Positions 12,318 through 15,420 of a stretch of 15,420 bases of DNA are shown here, in pieces. Source of the stretch: Candidatus Aminicenantota bacterium (lineage in GTDB: Bacteria; Acidobacteriota; Aminicenantia; UBA2199); assembly GCA_023136725.1 (NCBI GenBank), contig JAGLQR010000013.1:1-15420 (forward strand), read 5' to 3'. Each line of letters opens with the position of its first letter. The first letter of the stretch is position 1. Made by a program: the position numbers and the translations under genes. The notes under the pieces are model-generated. The model was not told where the DNA came from. It worked only from the letters and a program-made list of their open reading frames with translations, and searched no databases.

Positions 12318-14810
12318 ATGTTCAGGGACATTTCTTTTAAAAAAACATTCACTCCGTTGGTCTTAGTAGTCAATATATTAGTCCTGGTAATTATTGTGAT
12401 ATTTTTCAGGATTAATCATGTAAATAAAGAGAAGAATATTCAGACTGAACTGACTCAGGATATTGCCTCCAATATTAATGATTATTATAAAAAGAAATTG
12501 GAAGTAATAAGATCAATCTCAACTATTAAGCAGATCGTACAGATAAGTGCCGGGAAAGTAATCCCCAGCCAAGAAATGCTGACAGCCAATCTTACAAGTA
12601 TAAAAATAATCATCGGAGCCTCACTATTGTTTCAAACGGATTCTTCCGGATTTGTTATCGCTAGTTCTGCATATGAAGACTCTAAAACCCTGGTGGGAAA
12701 TAATTACAAGTTCCGGCCCTATTTCAAGGATGCGATGAAGGGGAAAAATTCATTCTATACTGCTGTGGGAGTAACAACAGTTGAGCGGGGGATGTATTTT
12801 GGTTTCCCGGTCAGGAGAAACAATAAGGTTTCGGGAGTAGTTGTTGTTAAATTCGATCTCAGCAGTATTGATGAAATCATCAGACAATCAGGCCTCACAG
12901 GAGGGATGATATCACCGGACGGGATCATATTTTCATCCCCTGTAAAAAAATGGCTTTTCAGTTCTACCAGGAAAATATCTTCTGAAAGACGGGTTGAAAT
13001 AAAAAAATCAAGGCAATTAGGGAAGTTTAATATCGGGAGATTCCCCTATGATATAAAGAGTGATAAAGTAATATTCAGAGGAGAGAGTCATTTCACAAGT
13101 GAAATTGATCTGGAGATTAAGGATTGGAGAATATTTACTTTTTATCTTCCGAATTTGAAACTCAACTATCTATATCCTTCAATAATATTTATATTCTTTC
13201 TGATCATTGAACTACTTATCTTAAACTCCATAAGAGAATTCCGCAACAGAAGGGTATCAGAAATTACGATAAAAGAGAGCAGGGAACGATTCCGGCATCT
13301 TTTTGACTCAGCAATGGATTCAATACTGATCCTTGATCACGAAAAAAATATTGTGGCTGCAAATCCTGTCACTGAAAAGATCTTTGGATATTCGGCTAAG
13401 GAATTAGAGGGACTTAAATTCAGGATCCTTTTCCATGGGGATGCTCAACGAGAATTTGAAAAGCAAGTGAGAACAGTTGAAATGGAGTTGAGAGGACGAT
13501 TTGAATTTCACGGGAGGAAGAGAGACGGGAGCAGTATGTATGTTGATTGTTCATTGGTCTATCTCCACGGGGATAAAGAAGAGGAGTCAGTCTTTTTTAT
13601 AACATGCAGTGACATAACCGAGAAGAGAGAAGCTGATATTCTTCTTCACAATGCTAAAGAGGAAGCTGAAAAAGCTAATCAGTCAAAAAGTGAATTTCTG
13701 GCCAATATGTCCCATGAGATCAGAACACCGATGACCGCTATCCTCGGGTTCTCTGAATTGCTTGAAGTATCTGAATTAGATGAGAAGCAGAAAGAATATG
13801 TTGATATTATTAAAAATTCAGGCGAATCACTCCTCTACCTGATCGATGAGATTCTTGATTTTTCAAAAATTGAAGCAGGTAAAGTGATCATAGAAAAAAA
13901 GAATTTTGAACTGATGAGGCTTCTCGCCAAAATAGAAAAAATTACAAAGATATGGATAAAGGGGAAAGAAGTAACATTAAATATAAAAGTTGACAAAAAA
14001 GTTCCCCGATTCCTTTGCGGTGATCCTGAAAGGCTCAGGCAGATCCTCAGAAATCTTCTTAACAATGCGGTTAAATTCACAGAAGAGGGGGAAATTAACC
14101 TTGATATAAGATTGAGAAAGGAACTTGACCCATGGGTATCTCTCGAATTTATTATCAGTGATACCGGGATAGGGATATCAAAGGATAATACCGATAAGCT
14201 GTTCAAATCATTCTCACAGATAGATTCAGCATTATCCCGGAAGTATGAGGGGACCGGACTCGGGTTAGCGATCACTGCTAAACTTGTTGAAATGATGGGT
14301 GGGTCTCTTGTAGTAGAGAGTGATCTGGGCAAAGGGTCACGATTCAGTTTCTCAGTTAATATTGGCAAGGCAGATTCGGGAGGAGTTGAAGAAGAGGAGA
14401 TAGATCAAATTAAGGCCGGGCCCGGCAAAGATCTTTCAGAGTATTCAATTATGGTTGTTGAAGATAATAGTGTTAACAGGATGCTGCTTGACTATACATT
14501 GAAAAAAGAGGGATTTGCAGTTGTAACCGCAGTAAACGGGAAAGAAGCAATGAGAGCGATAGAGGAAACGAAATTTGATGTTATCCTGATGGACATTCAG
14601 ATGCCTGTTAAGGATGGAGTAGAAGTAACAAAAGAGATCAGGAAAACTTCACAAAAGGATGTCCCTGTGATCGCTCTCACGGCGAATGCAATGAAAGGTG
14701 ACAGAGAAAAATATATTAATCTGGGACTTGATGATTATCTCAGCAAACCGATAAAAAAGAGAGTTCTGATCAACACGGTCATCAAGTGGATCATTGAATC
14801 AAAAGGATAA
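12318..14810 (+). CDS. Hybrid sensor histidine kinase/response regulator with DctB-like Cache sensor and PAS domain
   Basis: Membrane-bound hybrid two-component kinase, 830 aa from the ATG at 12318; an in-frame TTG at 12309 adds three residues but lies within the likely -10 box. Helix 1 is at about 11-34 and helix 2 at about 283-305. Between them lies a periplasmic double-Cache sensor with the phrases TDSSGFVIASS, GNNYKFRPYFKDAMKG and GVVVVKFDL, close to those of DctB/DcuS-type C4-dicarboxylate sensors. A PAS domain follows at about 320-445. HisKA has NMSHEIRTP with phospho-acceptor His466. HATPase_c has the N box LLNNAVKF (Asn582), the G1 box DTGIGIS (from Asp615) and the G2 box GTGLGLA (645-651). 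A C-terminal receiver (about 705-828) has acceptor Asp759 in ILMDIQMP and the conserved TAN and SKP positions. No HPt domain or output regulator is present or adjacent, so phosphate must pass to a partner elsewhere. The ligand is unknown; a small organic acid is a guess from Cache similarity. Confidence 0.93.
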   Translation: MFRDISFKKTFTPLVLVVNILVLVIIVIFFRINHVNKEKNIQTELTQDIASNINDYYKKKLEVIRSISTIKQIVQISAGKVIPSQEMLTANLTSIKIIIGASLLFQTDSSGFVIASSAYEDSKTLVGNNYKFRPYFKDAMKGKNSFYTAVGVTTVERGMYFGFPVRRNNKVSGVVVVKFDLSSIDEIIRQSGLTGGMISPDGIIFSSPVKKWLFSSTRKISSERRVEIKKSRQLGKFNIGRFPYDIKSDKVIFRGESHFTSEIDLEIKDWRIFTFYLPNLKLNYLYPSIIFIFFLIIELLILNSIREFRNRRVSEITIKESRERFRHLFDSAMDSILILDHEKNIVAANPVTEKIFGYSAKELEGLKFRILFHGDAQREFEKQVRTVEMELRGRFEFHGRKRDGSSMYVDCSLVYLHGDKEEESVFFITCSDITEKREADILLHNAKEEAEKANQSKSEFLANMSHEIRTPMTAILGFSELLEVSELDEKQKEYVDIIKNSGESLLYLIDEILDFSKIEAGKVIIEKKNFELMRLLAKIEKITKIWIKGKEVTLNIKVDKKVPRFLCGDPERLRQILRNLLNNAVKFTEEGEINLDIRLRKELDPWVSLEFIISDTGIGISKDNTDKLFKSFSQIDSALSRKYEGTGLGLAITAKLVEMMGGSLVVESDLGKGSRFSFSVNIGKADSGGVEEEEIDQIKAGPGKDLSEYSIMVVEDNSVNRMLLDYTLKKEGFAVVTAVNGKEAMRAIEETKFDVILMDIQMPVKDGVEVTKEIRKTSQKDVPVIALTANAMKGDREKYINLGLDDYLSKPIKKRVLINTVIKWIIESKG

Positions 14811-14831
14811 CAACTGTCTGCAATCAGAAGC

Positions 14832-14880
14832 CAGGGGCAAGAGGTATTTCCGGGTATGATTTTTTCACCCCTTACCCCTG
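14832..14880 (-). repeat. 14-bp hairpin, fully paired (with two G-U) in minus-strand RNA
   Basis: The arms are 14832-14845 and 14867-14880 with a 21-nt loop. On the plus strand two positions mismatch (C38-A74 and A42-C70, last two digits). In RNA from the minus strand both become G-U wobbles, giving an unbroken 14-bp stem. It lies just downstream of the stop of the hydrolase gene, so it probably ends or protects that transcript. No U-tract follows the stem. Confidence 0.5.
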
Positions 14881-14891
14881 ACCAGAATTAA

Positions 14892-14909
14892 GGGCAGTTT
14901 TCGCTGCCC
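14892..14909. terminator. Possible bidirectional terminator hairpin between convergent genes
   Basis: GGGCAG (14892-14897), loop TTTTCG and CTGCCC (14904-14909) form a short GC-rich hairpin between the stop of the kinase gene and the stop of the hydrolase gene. The downstream bases are A/T-rich on both sides (TATATTT to the right, TTAATT on the minus strand) but no long T-run is present, so termination strength is uncertain. Confidence 0.4.
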
Positions 14910-14915
14910 CTATAT

Positions 14916-15420
14916 TTACTTACATCCGGGATTGCATTTTTTTTTCTTTACATCTTTTGAGACGAGTTTGAGTTTGTTTATACTCTTCACTTTCCCGCCT
15001 TTATAGAAGAACCAGTCACCCTCAGCCAGCGGATAATAGAATGAAGCTTTGACTCCATCCTTTTTCGCTGCTTTTATGAAGTCGATATAGCTTTTAGAGT
15101 TTGAGCCGCCATGCATCGGGAACACGGCCTTTGGTTTCATTTTTTTTATCGTGTAATAAACACCCTGCTTAAGGCTCACTTTATCTCTGAAATTGCATCC
15201 GGAAACAGGTGCAAAATATATGTCCGGTGTGAGTCCCAGGCTGACAAGATAATCAGTTGCCGGCTTGAACTTCCCTGACATATCTCTTCTCATATTTGCA
15301 TGATCTCCGGAGTGATAGATAACAAGGCCGTCAACTTTTACCAGAAAAGCTACTCCAGTGTCTGTCGATTCTATTGTGGTAACTTCCATCCCGTCAAGTT
15401 TCCATGTTTTTTGAGGTTTC
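14916..15420 (-). CDS. Metallo-beta-lactamase-fold hydrolase, N-terminus outside the window
   Basis: This is the C-terminal part of an MBL-fold metal-dependent hydrolase of the UlaG-like/Lactamase_B_2 type. The frame stays open to the right edge, reading about ten residues upstream of Met 15389 (KPQKTWKLDG), so that Met is internal and the true start lies beyond base 15420. Visible are the beta-strand phrase STDTGVAFLVKVDGLVIYHSGDH, with the Gly-Asp-His metal-site element, and the late FPMHGG, whose His is a usual last metal ligand. The HxHxDH motif expected near the N-terminus is not in the window. The C-terminus is odd: a Lys run with two cysteines (KKKKCNPGCK). About 168 residues are visible. 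The substrate cannot be told; the gene converges on the kinase gene. Confidence 0.8.
   Translation of the reverse strand, partial: KPQKTWKLDGMEVTTIESTDTGVAFLVKVDGLVIYHSGDHANMRRDMSGKFKPATDYLVSLGLTPDIYFAPVSGCNFRDKVSLKQGVYYTIKKMKPKAVFPMHGGSNSKSYIDFIKAAKKDGVKASFYYPLAEGDWFFYKGGKVKSINKLKLVSKDVKKKKCNPGCK

Noticed and set aside
1..15420. CRISPR arrays, tRNA or rRNA genes and transposase genes
   Set aside because: No regularly spaced repeats, no tRNA-like sequence in the short intergenic gaps, and no open frame with transposase motifs was seen.

Overview
The window is a gene-dense bacterial chromosomal segment of moderate-to-low GC by eye, purine-rich on its coding strands and with frequent AGA/AGG arginine and ATA isoleucine codons. 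It carries about eleven protein genes, two of them cut by the window edges. Phosphatidylserine decarboxylase, a multi-pass PepSY-type membrane protein and a large hybrid histidine kinase fit a diderm (Gram-negative-like) organism. The gene order ftsH-cdaA-cdaR-glmM-pdxJ resembles clusters known from deltaproteobacteria and related or candidate phyla, but here folP is absent. I cannot name the lineage from this sequence alone.

Layout. Positions 1-857 (+) are the 3' end of a heavy-metal permease fused to a small HMA metal-binding domain. It meets, tail to tail, a divergent DnaK/Hsp70 paralogue (866-2746, -). A short divergent promoter region (2747-2891) separates that gene from a tight six-gene + strand operon: ftsH (2892-4808), the diadenylate cyclase cdaA (4805-5563), the YbbR-domain regulator cdaR (5570-6241), glmM (6225-7568), pdxJ (7565-8275) and lpdA (8288-9661). 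Most junctions in it are overlaps or gaps under 15 nt. Converging on it is psd (9670-10485, -). A 222-bp divergent region follows, holding a perfect 29-bp inverted repeat and a perfect-consensus promoter. Next come a PepSY-type four-helix membrane protein with propeller-like repeats (10708-12255, +) and a hybrid sensor kinase with a DctB-like Cache sensor (12318-14810, +). A convergent 3' region with two hairpins ends at a truncated metallo-beta-lactamase-fold hydrolase (14916 to the right edge, -).

How the genes fit together. The central operon is an envelope and turgor module. CdaA makes c-di-AMP, CdaR and GlmM are its known partners in Firmicutes, GlmM feeds UDP-GlcNAc and so peptidoglycan synthesis, and FtsH does membrane protein quality control. 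PdxJ (vitamin B6) and a lone dihydrolipoyl dehydrogenase ride at the 3' end. The PepSY and kinase genes look separately transcribed.

Most interesting observations: (i) CdaA has Arg-His-Leu where the catalytic Arg-His-Arg motif is expected, next to a GlmM with changed active-site loops; (ii) the PepSY gene has a perfect TTGACA-17-TATAAT promoter whose predicted start falls on its ATG, and psd and the kinase gene look similar, suggesting leaderless transcripts; (iii) the perfect 29-bp palindrome between psd and the PepSY gene; (iv) a possible internal start that would release the metal-binding domain of the first gene as a free 63-residue protein.
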